NCBI GenBank assembly: GCA_937982505.1
Contig: CALJLV010000025.1
Location: 1 to 17,588 of the forward strand
From: an uncultured Desulfobacteraceae bacterium
Lineage (GTDB): Bacteria; Desulfobacterota; Desulfobacteria; Desulfobacterales; UBA2174
Reading direction: 5' to 3'
Length of the DNA: 17,588 nucleotides
In this document: piece by piece, positions 6,146 through 12,308 of the stretch
Position numbering within the stretch: the stretch's first letter is position 1
Layout of the letters: each line of letters begins with the position of its first letter
Program-made: the position numbers and the translations under genes
Notes under the pieces: model-generated
Databases searched by the model: none
Told to the model about the DNA's origin: nothing
Seen by the model: only the letters and a program-made list of their open reading frames with translations

Positions 6146-7999
6146 ATGACCCTGGATCTTTCCGACCGGCGCGACATCGACTTCGTGCTCTACGAACAGT
6201 TCGACCTCCAAGCCCTGCTCCAACACCCGCGCTACGCGGAATTCAACCGCCGGACCATCGACCTGATCGTCGGCGAGGCGCGCAAGCTGGCCATCAAGGA
6301 AATCGCGCCCACCAACCGCGCCGGCGATCAGACCGGCTGCACTTTTGCCGAGGGCGCGGTGCGCGTCCCGGAGGCTTTTCACCGTATCTTCGAGCTGTAT
6401 CGCCGGGGCGAGTGGATCACCATGATCGAGGATCCGGCCGTGGGCGGCCAGGGCCTGCCGGTAACGGCCAGCCTGGCCTGCCACGAGTATTTCACCGGCG
6501 CCAACTGTTCGTTTTCCATGTACCCGGGACTCTGCCACGGGGCGGGCAAGCTGATCGAAATCTTCGGCACCGCCGAACAGAAAAATCTGTTTCTGGAAAA
6601 GATGTACACCGGACAGTGGGGCGGCTCCATGCTGCTCACCGAGCCCGGAGCCGGCTCGGACGTGGGGGCCCTGGAAACCAGCGCCCGGCCCCTGGCGGAC
6701 GGCACCTACGCGATCAGCGGCAGCAAAATCTTCATCACCGGCGGCGAGCAGGACCTGACTGAAAACATCATCCACCCGGTCCTGGCGCGCGTCGAAGGGG
6801 CCCCGGAGGGCACGCGGGGGATCTCGCTCTTTATCGTGCCCAAGATCTGGGTCAACCCCGACGGCCGCCTGGGGGCGCCCAACGACGTGGTCTGCACCGG
6901 CATCGAGCACAAGCTCGGGATCCGCGCCAGCGCCACCTGCGCCCTGACCCTGGGGGGCCGGGGCGGCTGCCGCGGCCTGCTCCTGGGAGAGATCAACAAG
7001 GGGATGCGCGCCATGTTCCACATGATGAACGAGGCGCGTCTGGGCGTCGGGCTCCAGGGGTTCGCCATGGCGGCCGCCGCCTACGCCCACGCCTTGAACT
7101 ATGCCCGCGATCGGCGCCAGGGAAAGCACCTGCTCCGGATGCTGGATGCGCAAGCCCCCAGCGTGCCCATCATCGAGCATCCGGACGTGCGCCGCATGCT
7201 GATGCACATGAAGGCCTACGTCGATGGAATGCGCAGTTTTATCTACTATATCGGCCTGTGCTTCGACCGCATGGCCACGGCGGACGGCGACGAGACCCGC
7301 CAGGCGGCCAACGGTCTCATCGACGTCCTCACCCCGGTGGTCAAGGCCTACTGCACCGATCGGGCCTTCGAGGTCTGCACCCTGGCCGTCCAGACCTTCG
7401 GCGGCTACGGCTACACCTGCGAGTACCCGGTGGAGCAGTACCTGCGCGACTGCAAGATCACCAGCATCTACGAAGGCACCAACGGCATCCAGGCCATGGA
7501 CCTGCTGGGCCGCAAGCTGGGCCTCAAGGGGGGCCGTTTCTTCATGGCCCTTTTGGCCGAGATGCAGCAGACCGTCGCCGCCGCGCGAAAGGTGCCCATC
7601 CTCGAGGACCTGGCCGACCGGGTCGAAACGGCCGTCAAGCGGCTCGGTGAAGTGGCCCTGACCCTGGGCCAGGCCGCCATGAGCGAGCGGGTCCTGAGCG
7701 CCTTCTCCGCCGCCTCGCCGTTTCTGGACGTGGTCGGCGACACGATTCTGGCCTGGATGCACCTCAGCCGGGCCGCGGCCGCCGTGCCGGGCCTGGAAAA
7801 GGCCTGCGGCGGCCTGGACCCGGCCCTGCGCCGCGAAAAGGCGGCGATCCACAAGACGGCGGCCTTCTACGAGGGGCAGATCCGGACGGCCGAATACTTC
7901 ATCCGCACCGTCCTGCCGGGCACCCTGGGCCGCATGAACGCCGTGGCCCAGGCCGATCCGGCGGCGGTGGAGATGCCCGATGCGGGCTTCGGGGGGTGA
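6146..7999 (+). CDS. large acyl-CoA dehydrogenase with C-terminal extension (FadE5/DmdC-like)
   Basis: A 617-residue acyl-CoA dehydrogenase of the long (about 600-residue) class that includes FadE5 and methylmercaptopropionyl-CoA dehydrogenases. Visible marks are the N-terminal extra helix region, the flavin/substrate segment LLTEPGAGSDVGAL, SGSKIFITGGEQDLTENI, the NEARLGVGLQG helix, and FGGYGYTCEYPVEQYLRDCKI with catalytic Glu426 in the canonical position. About 150 extra residues follow, as in this class. It lies 15 bases after the shorter dehydrogenase, so the two are probably cotranslated. They have different active-site layouts and so probably act on different intermediates; a heteromeric enzyme like ChsE1-E2 is less likely given the size difference. 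It is the last gene of the block. Confidence 0.93.
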   Translation: MTLDLSDRRDIDFVLYEQFDLQALLQHPRYAEFNRRTIDLIVGEARKLAIKEIAPTNRAGDQTGCTFAEGAVRVPEAFHRIFELYRRGEWITMIEDPAVGGQGLPVTASLACHEYFTGANCSFSMYPGLCHGAGKLIEIFGTAEQKNLFLEKMYTGQWGGSMLLTEPGAGSDVGALETSARPLADGTYAISGSKIFITGGEQDLTENIIHPVLARVEGAPEGTRGISLFIVPKIWVNPDGRLGAPNDVVCTGIEHKLGIRASATCALTLGGRGGCRGLLLGEINKGMRAMFHMMNEARLGVGLQGFAMAAAAYAHALNYARDRRQGKHLLRMLDAQAPSVPIIEHPDVRRMLMHMKAYVDGMRSFIYYIGLCFDRMATADGDETRQAANGLIDVLTPVVKAYCTDRAFEVCTLAVQTFGGYGYTCEYPVEQYLRDCKITSIYEGTNGIQAMDLLGRKLGLKGGRFFMALLAEMQQTVAAARKVPILEDLADRVETAVKRLGEVALTLGQAAMSERVLSAFSAASPFLDVVGDTILAWMHLSRAAAAVPGLEKACGGLDPALRREKAAIHKTAAFYEGQIRTAEYFIRTVLPGTLGRMNAVAQADPAAVEMPDAGFGG

Positions 8000-8243
8000 C
8001 GGATCGAAGGGGACAGCGGAATGTCTGACCTTGAGCGTGCGGGGAGTCATGAGAAGGATCAGGAAGCGTGGGGAACAATGAGCAGTATGGGACAGGCTAT
8101 GGCCAGGCGCTTTCTATCACTCCCATCTTTCCCATCCCTCCCATTTCCTCCCCCACGACACTCAACCCGCTTCGCGCAACCCATGATCACTGCCCAATGA
8201 CCGACACCCATGACCGCCTCCAAACCCCATAAGCCTTCCTGCC

Positions 8244-8267
8244 GGCCCCCTGCTGGGGGCCCATTTT
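8244..8267 (+). terminator. probable rho-independent terminator of the acyl-CoA operon
   Basis: Perfect 7-bp stem GGCCCCC-TGCT-GGGGGCC (8244-8261) followed by CATTTT, with a further run of six T at 8275-8280. Orientation fits + strand transcripts ending after 7999; the minus reading has no T tract. It sits about 245 bases beyond the last stop, which is long, so the call is moderate. Confidence 0.5.
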
Positions 8268-8337
8268 CCCGAGGTTTTTTCAGAACGGGTGCACCTTTCC
8301 GGTGGTTCACACGTCCTGCGCAACAGCGGCCGCCTGT

Positions 8338-8354
8338 AAAAACCGGCGCGCCAG
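8338..8354 (-). terminator. weak candidate terminator of the SEC-C gene
   Basis: Read on the minus strand, CTGG-CGCG-CCGG (one G-U pair) is followed directly by TTTTT, 13 bases after the stop of the SEC-C gene. The stem is only four pairs, so it may be chance. Confidence 0.25.
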
Positions 8355-8366
8355 CAGGTCGGAGCG

Positions 8367-9092
8367 TCAATCCTCGAAAAGCTTCATCTGCCCGTCGGGG
8401 TGCGGCGCCGGGTCTTCCTTGACCGGTCTGATCGGGACGGGCGTCGAGACCTGCGCCCGTCCCGCGGGAGCCTTCAAAGGGAGCGAACGCTGGGTTTCTC
8501 CGGCCTCGGGCACATCTTCCCGGCGTTGAAGGAACCCGTTTCCGTCTTCCACGAACTGAAAAAAACGGGTGATGTGGGGAGCGCAGAAGCGTTCGTCGTC
8601 GTGGAACAGATCCAGCACCTCACGGATCCTGCCGGCTTTTTGGGCGGCGCTGGTCTTCCGCACCCCGAACCAGCGGCACAACTCGTCCGCCGTGAGGTGG
8701 TTGGGCGTCTCGATGGAAAAGAGGAAATTGAGCTGGGCGATGGCATAGACCATGGCGGCGGCCCAGATCTCGATCCGCCCGCGCTGGAGGTTCAACTCCG
8801 GGCAGGCCGCCGCGGCGGCGCAAAGCGCCAGGGCGTATCCGGTGTAAGTCTCGTTGAGCCGCTGCCGGCCGAAATCGAGCACGAGGCGCTTGATCGGCTC
8901 CCTCGGATCGGCTCCGGCCGCCTCTGGCGCCGCGCTCTGGAGCTCCGCCGATCGGGCCGGCCCCGGCCGGTGCCGCACCCCGGCAAGGCCATGGTCCAGG
9001 ATCTGAGGTGCGCGGATCTTCTGGCGCTGGCAGCAGTCGGTGGACCGCTTGCCGCTGCCGCAGGGGCACGGATCGTTGCGTCCGGTGTTCAT
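8367..9092 (-). CDS. SEC-C motif protein of unknown function (DUF6398-like region)
   Basis: A 241-residue soluble protein. The N-terminus is a SEC-C zinc motif, RNDPCPCGSGKRSTDCC (residues 5-21), as at the C-terminus of SecA and in many small proteins. A linker rich in Ala, Pro and Arg follows. An alpha-helical block of about residues 70-185 (LNETYTGYALALCAAAA, VYAIAQLNFLF, LTADELCRWFGV, AAQKAGRIREVL) resembles the DUF6398 domain often joined to SEC-C. The tail is charged and Pro-rich. No catalytic residues are evident; SEC-C suggests metal-dependent binding to protein or nucleic acid. GGAGG ahead of ATG 9092 supports the start. It is a single gene between two catabolic units on the other strand and shows no functional link to them. 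The domain name for the middle part is from memory. Confidence 0.8.
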   Translation of the reverse strand: MNTGRNDPCPCGSGKRSTDCCQRQKIRAPQILDHGLAGVRHRPGPARSAELQSAAPEAAGADPREPIKRLVLDFGRQRLNETYTGYALALCAAAAACPELNLQRGRIEIWAAAMVYAIAQLNFLFSIETPNHLTADELCRWFGVRKTSAAQKAGRIREVLDLFHDDERFCAPHITRFFQFVEDGNGFLQRREDVPEAGETQRSLPLKAPAGRAQVSTPVPIRPVKEDPAPHPDGQMKLFED

Positions 9093-9207
9093 GGAGGCCT
9101 CCGGGAGATGAAGGGATTCGACACGCCATCAGATCCTTACATGATCGTTATTCATGGAACAAGCACCCTCTAGAAGAAACAATGAACCGACTTCACCCGA
9201 TTGGCGC

Positions 9208-9236
9208 TTGACAAGCCTCCAAACCTTCAATATTTT
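9208..9236 (+). promoter_or_regulatory. sigma70-type promoter for the IclR/ADP-forming synthetase operon
   Basis: TTGACA at 9208-9213 is a perfect -35 hexamer. After exactly 17 bases comes TATTTT at 9231-9236 (4 of 6 matches to TATAAT). Transcription would start near 9243, about 40 bases before the regulator's ATG at 9285. The region is AT-rich against a GC-rich background. Confidence 0.65.
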
Positions 9237-9269
9237 GATATGCAAATACTGATTTTGCTATGCGAAATA
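9232..9269 (+). promoter_or_regulatory. twin operator-like repeats, probable IclR autoregulation site
   Basis: Two near-identical elements, ATTTTGATATGCAAATA (9232-9248) and ATTTTGCTATGCGAAATA (9252-9269), start 20 bases apart, about two helical turns. Each is an imperfect palindrome of TTTTG...C(G)AAA form, like the AT-rich dyads bound by IclR-family dimers. The first covers the -10 box and the second the expected start of transcription, a repression geometry. Two copies would suit a tetrameric regulator. Binding is inferred. Confidence 0.6.
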
Positions 9270-9284
9270 TTGATCGGACCTCTC

Positions 9285-10034
9285 ATGCGCTCCAGACAGT
9301 TCATCCAATCCCTTGAAAAAGGCCTGCTGGTCCTCAAGGTGTTTTCCGGCTCCCGGACCCCTCTTTCGGTCAGCGACATCGCCGAGGCCTGCCGCCTGAA
9401 CATGGCCACGGTCCACCGCTACCTGTTCACCCTCAAAGAGCTCGGCTATCTGGAGCAGGAGCCCGACACCCGCCGCTACCGGCTCACCCCCGAGATCCTC
9501 AAGATCGGAGTAGCGGCCCTCAACACGATGGATCTGAAAAACCGGCTCCTGCCGCACATGCTGGAAACCACCAAGACCTACGATGTCACCACCCAGTGCG
9601 CCATCCTGGACGGTACCGACGTGGTCGTCCTGGACCGGGTGCGCTCCCGGGAGGTGGTCAACTGGGACATCGGTGTCGGCTCGCGGCTGCCGGTCTTTTG
9701 CACCGCCATGGGCAAGGCCGTCCTGGCCTTTCTGGAAAAAGCGGATCAGGACGAAGTGTTGGGCCGGATCCGCTTCGAGCGCCATACCCGGTATACCCTG
9801 GGCACCCCCGAGGAGCTCAGGGCCGACCTGGCCCGGATCCGCCGCAGCGGGTACGTCCTGAGCGACCAGGAGCTGACCCTGGGCCTGCGCTCCATCGCCG
9901 CCCCGGTGCTGCGCGCAGGACGGGTCGAGGGGGCCTTTGGCATCTCCTATGCCGTCAACCGCGCCAGCGAAGAGGGGCTCGAGGCCGCCCTGACAACGCA
10001 GGTGCTGGACATCACCGCCAAGGTATCTTTCTGA
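9285..10034 (+). CDS. IclR-family transcriptional regulator
   Basis: A 249-residue regulator from ATG 9285. Residues about 8-68 are the winged helix-turn-helix (SLEKGLLVLKVF, LSVSDIAEACRLNMATVHRYLFTLKELGYLEQ, wing RYRLTP). Residues about 85-245 are the IclR effector domain (SRLPVFCTAMGKAVLAF, GYVLSDQELTLGLRSIAAPVL, FGISYAV). Such proteins bind small carboxylic or aromatic acids as dimers or tetramers. An in-frame TTG at 9201 would lengthen it by 28 residues but lies upstream of the likely -35 box, so it is rejected. No good ribosome site precedes 9285. The synthetase starts 16 bases downstream, so the pair is probably an operon under its own control; it may also control the flanking blocks. 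The effector is unknown. Confidence 0.92.
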   Translation: MRSRQFIQSLEKGLLVLKVFSGSRTPLSVSDIAEACRLNMATVHRYLFTLKELGYLEQEPDTRRYRLTPEILKIGVAALNTMDLKNRLLPHMLETTKTYDVTTQCAILDGTDVVVLDRVRSREVVNWDIGVGSRLPVFCTAMGKAVLAFLEKADQDEVLGRIRFERHTRYTLGTPEELRADLARIRRSGYVLSDQELTLGLRSIAAPVLRAGRVEGAFGISYAVNRASEEGLEAALTTQVLDITAKVSF

Positions 10035-10050
10035 AACGGAGGCTCACTGC

Positions 10051-12189
10051 ATGGTTACAACCGGTCTGAAACGCTTCTTCAATCCCCGCTCCATCGCCAT
10101 CATCGGTGCATCCACGGACGTGCGCACCATCAACGGCAAGCCCCTGCACTACCTGCAGCGCCACGGCTTTGCCGGGGGCCTCTACCCGGTCAACCCCAAG
10201 TACCCGCAGATCGCCGGCCTGACCTGTTACCCTGACCTGGAGTCGATCCCCGACGAGATCGACCTGGCCCTGATCGTGGTCAACTACAAGCTCGTGCCAG
10301 CCATGATCGAACAGTGCGCCGCCAGGAAGGTCCCCTTCGTGACCATCTTCAGCTCCGGTTTCGCCGAGGCCGGAGAAGAGGGCCGACAGGTCCAGCGCCG
10401 GGTGGCCGAACTGGCCGCCGCGGCCGGGATCCGCATCTGCGGGCCCAACTGCCAGGGGGCCGTGGACCTGTTCGACCACACCGCCGCCGCCTTTTCCGCT
10501 TCCCTGGATCCGGCCCCCTTCCTGCCCGGTCCGGTGGGCTTCGTCACCCAGAGCGGCGCCCTGGGCTACTCCATCTTCAACATGGCCCAGGAGAGCGGGA
10601 TCGGCTTTTCCTACGTCGTGAGCACCGGCAACGAGATGAATCTGGATGCCGCCGACTTCATGGACTTCATGCTCGAAGACGGCCGCACCCGCATGGTCTT
10701 CGCCTACCTGGAGGGCATCCGCGACGGGGCCAAGTTCATCCGCCTGGCGGAAAAGGCCCGCCGGATCGGCAAGCCCCTGGCGGTGCTCAAGGTGGGCCGT
10801 TCGGAGACCGGCAGCCGCGCGGCCGCCTCCCACACCGCGGCCCTCACCGGCTCGGACGAGGTCTGCGACGCCTTTTTCCGCCAGAAAGGGGTCATCCGGG
10901 TGGACGATATCGAGGGATTCATCGATCTGGCCACGGCCATGAAGGGCCGCGCCCCCCTGCCCCGGGGCCGGGGCCTGGGGATCGTGAGCATCTCGGGCGG
11001 CGGCGGGGTCCTGTGCGCCGACACGGCCGAGGCCTGCGGGCTCACGGTGACCGCCCTGAAACCCGAAACCACCGCGGTGATCGCCGCCAACATCCCCGCC
11101 TTCGGCTCCCCGGTCAATCCGGTGGACGTGACGGCCCAGGCCATCAACACCGCCGACGGGTTCGCCAACGTGATCCAGGCCATGCTGGCCGATCCCGGGG
11201 TGGACGGGCTGGTGGTGGTGATCACCATGATCGTGGGCGAACCGGGGCGGCGCATGGCCCGGGACCTGGTGCGCCTCAGCCAGGAGGCCCAAAAACCGAT
11301 CATGGTGGCCTGGACCGCCGGTCCGAACCTCATGGCCGAGCCCTTCGCCATACTCGGAGATGGTGGGGTGCCCCTGTTCCACTCGCCGGTGCGTGCGGTC
11401 CAGGCCCTGGCCAAGCTGATGCACTACGGGGCGGCCTCGAACCGCCAGGCTTCGGCGGACCCGGCACCCGCCGTTGCGGCGCCGGCCATGAAGGCGGAGC
11501 TCGAAAAGCTGCTCTCCGGCACCCAGCGAACCCTCACCGAGCGCCAGTCCAAGCGGATCCTGGACGCTTTTGAGATCCCCATCAGCCGCGAACGACTGGC
11601 CGCCACCCGCCTGGAAGCCGAAGCGGCGGCCCGTGAAATCGGCCTGCCGGTGGCCATGAAGGTCGATTCGCCCGACATCCTGCACAAGACCGAGGCCGAC
11701 GCCATCCGCCTCAACGTCGCCGACCCGGACAAGGTGGGCGAACTTTTCGACGAGATCCTGAACAACGCCCGGGCCCACAACCCGGCGGCGCGCCTCAACG
11801 GCGTCCTGATCCAGGAGATGGTGCCCCCCGGGGTGGAGGTCATCGTGGGCCTCAACCGCGATCCCCAGTTCGGTCCGGTGCTCATGTTCGGTCTGGGCGG
11901 GATCTTCGTGGAGATACTCAAGGACGTTTCCCTGAGGATCGCCCCGGTGGATGGGGACGAGGCCTTGCGCATGATCCGCGAGGTGCGCGGCTACCCGCTC
12001 CTGGCCGGGGCCCGGGGCCGGGCCAGGGCGGACGTGGCGGCCCTGGCCGACACCCTGGTGAAAGTGTCGCGGATGGCCGTGGCCCTGGGCCCGGATTTGG
12101 ATCAGCTGGACATCAACCCCCTCATCGTCCTTCCCGAGGGCCGGGGGGTCAAGGTGGCCGACGCCCTGGTGATTCTGTCGAAGAACTGA
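10051..12189 (+). CDS. ADP-forming acyl-CoA synthetase (acetate--CoA ligase family, fused alpha-beta)
   Basis: A 712-residue NDP-forming acyl-CoA synthetase with alpha and beta parts in one chain. Order: CoA-binding Rossmann domain (about 8-100, SIAIIGASTDVRTINGKPLHYL); succinyl-CoA-synthetase-like domains (CGPNCQGAVD, TQSGALGYS) with the phospho-histidine loop ASHTAALTGSDE, His261; a ligase-CoA domain; and a C-terminal ATP-grasp part (about 490-712) with DILHKTEADAIRLNV, His545, and GPVLMFGLGGIFVEILKDVSLRIAPV. It interconverts acyl-CoA + ADP + Pi with acid + CoA + ATP, usually run toward ATP synthesis in anaerobes. GGAGG at about 10038-10042 supports ATG 10051. Next to the regulator and near an AMP-forming ligase, it may recover ATP from a product CoA ester of the left block. 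Acyl specificity cannot be read from sequence. Confidence 0.95.
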   Translation: MVTTGLKRFFNPRSIAIIGASTDVRTINGKPLHYLQRHGFAGGLYPVNPKYPQIAGLTCYPDLESIPDEIDLALIVVNYKLVPAMIEQCAARKVPFVTIFSSGFAEAGEEGRQVQRRVAELAAAAGIRICGPNCQGAVDLFDHTAAAFSASLDPAPFLPGPVGFVTQSGALGYSIFNMAQESGIGFSYVVSTGNEMNLDAADFMDFMLEDGRTRMVFAYLEGIRDGAKFIRLAEKARRIGKPLAVLKVGRSETGSRAAASHTAALTGSDEVCDAFFRQKGVIRVDDIEGFIDLATAMKGRAPLPRGRGLGIVSISGGGGVLCADTAEACGLTVTALKPETTAVIAANIPAFGSPVNPVDVTAQAINTADGFANVIQAMLADPGVDGLVVVITMIVGEPGRRMARDLVRLSQEAQKPIMVAWTAGPNLMAEPFAILGDGGVPLFHSPVRAVQALAKLMHYGAASNRQASADPAPAVAAPAMKAELEKLLSGTQRTLTERQSKRILDAFEIPISRERLAATRLEAEAAAREIGLPVAMKVDSPDILHKTEADAIRLNVADPDKVGELFDEILNNARAHNPAARLNGVLIQEMVPPGVEVIVGLNRDPQFGPVLMFGLGGIFVEILKDVSLRIAPVDGDEALRMIREVRGYPLLAGARGRARADVAALADTLVKVSRMAVALGPDLDQLDINPLIVLPEGRGVKVADALVILSKN

Positions 12190-12192
12190 CAC

Positions 12193-12210
12193 TTGCCGTC
12201 TTGGCGGCAA
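12193..12210. other. small hairpin just after the synthetase stop
   Basis: TTGCCG-TCTTGG-CGGCAA forms a 6-bp stem three bases after the stop codon. The plus reading is followed by A residues, so it is not a classical terminator by itself, but it adds to the structured convergent gap. Confidence 0.35.
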
Positions 12211-12259
12211 AAACACGCCGGCCGAAGCGCTCGACCCGGAGCGGCTTCGGCCGGTGTGT
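12208..12259 (-). terminator. strong rho-independent terminator of the minus-strand operon
   Basis: Arms 12213-12228 (ACACGCCGGCCGAAGC) and 12244-12259 (GCTTCGGCCGGTGTGT) pair over 16 positions with a single G-U, and the inner GCTC/GAGC can extend it. Read on the minus strand, the stem is followed by a T run, then GCCGCC. This matches transcripts leaving the oxidoreductase gene. On the plus strand there is no T tract, though the stem may still stop or stabilise the synthetase mRNA. Confidence 0.8.
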
Positions 12260-12263
12260 CCGC

Positions 12264-12298
12264 CGGCGGCCGCGCCTTCCGTGGGAAGGCGGCCGCCG
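12264..12298. terminator. second GC-rich hairpin in the convergent gap
   Basis: CGGCGGCC-(GC bulge)-GCCTTCC, loop GTG, GGAAGGC-GGCCGCCG: 15 pairs with a two-base bulge, 11 bases beyond the oxidoreductase stop. No T tract follows on either strand. It may be an mRNA 3'-end stabiliser or part of a double terminator with 12208-12259. Confidence 0.5.
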
Positions 12299-12308
12299 AT
12301 TGTGTTGC

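Larger units (their letters stand above)
8000..8366. other. 367-base intergenic region, low-complexity, no convincing gene
   Basis: It lies between convergent genes. It holds a pyrimidine-rich stretch with a 9-base period at 8122-8148 (CCCATCTTT, CCCATCCCT, CCCATTTCC), repeated short CCCATGA/CCAATGACC words around 8180-8220, and a hairpin at 8244-8261. Short open frames cross it, but none has a ribosome site or recognisable protein. The 9-base purine/pyrimidine periodicity recalls the array at 4882-4917. Confidence 0.7.

Noticed and set aside
4955..8050. 1031-residue open frame on the minus strand
   Set aside because: It is antisense to both acyl-CoA dehydrogenases, with the same Gly/His/Asp-rich shadow composition and no motif.
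9140..9156. Inverted repeat CATGA-N7-TCATG in the divergent gap
   Set aside because: Five-base arms are short enough to be chance, and it is not aligned with a recognisable promoter.
9201..9284. TTG start extending the IclR regulator by 28 residues
   Set aside because: It lies upstream of the likely -35 box, and the encoded residues do not look like IclR N-termini.
10012..12216. 734-residue open frame on the minus strand
   Set aside because: It is antisense to the ADP-forming synthetase, whose motifs are unmistakable; no motif is seen on this strand.
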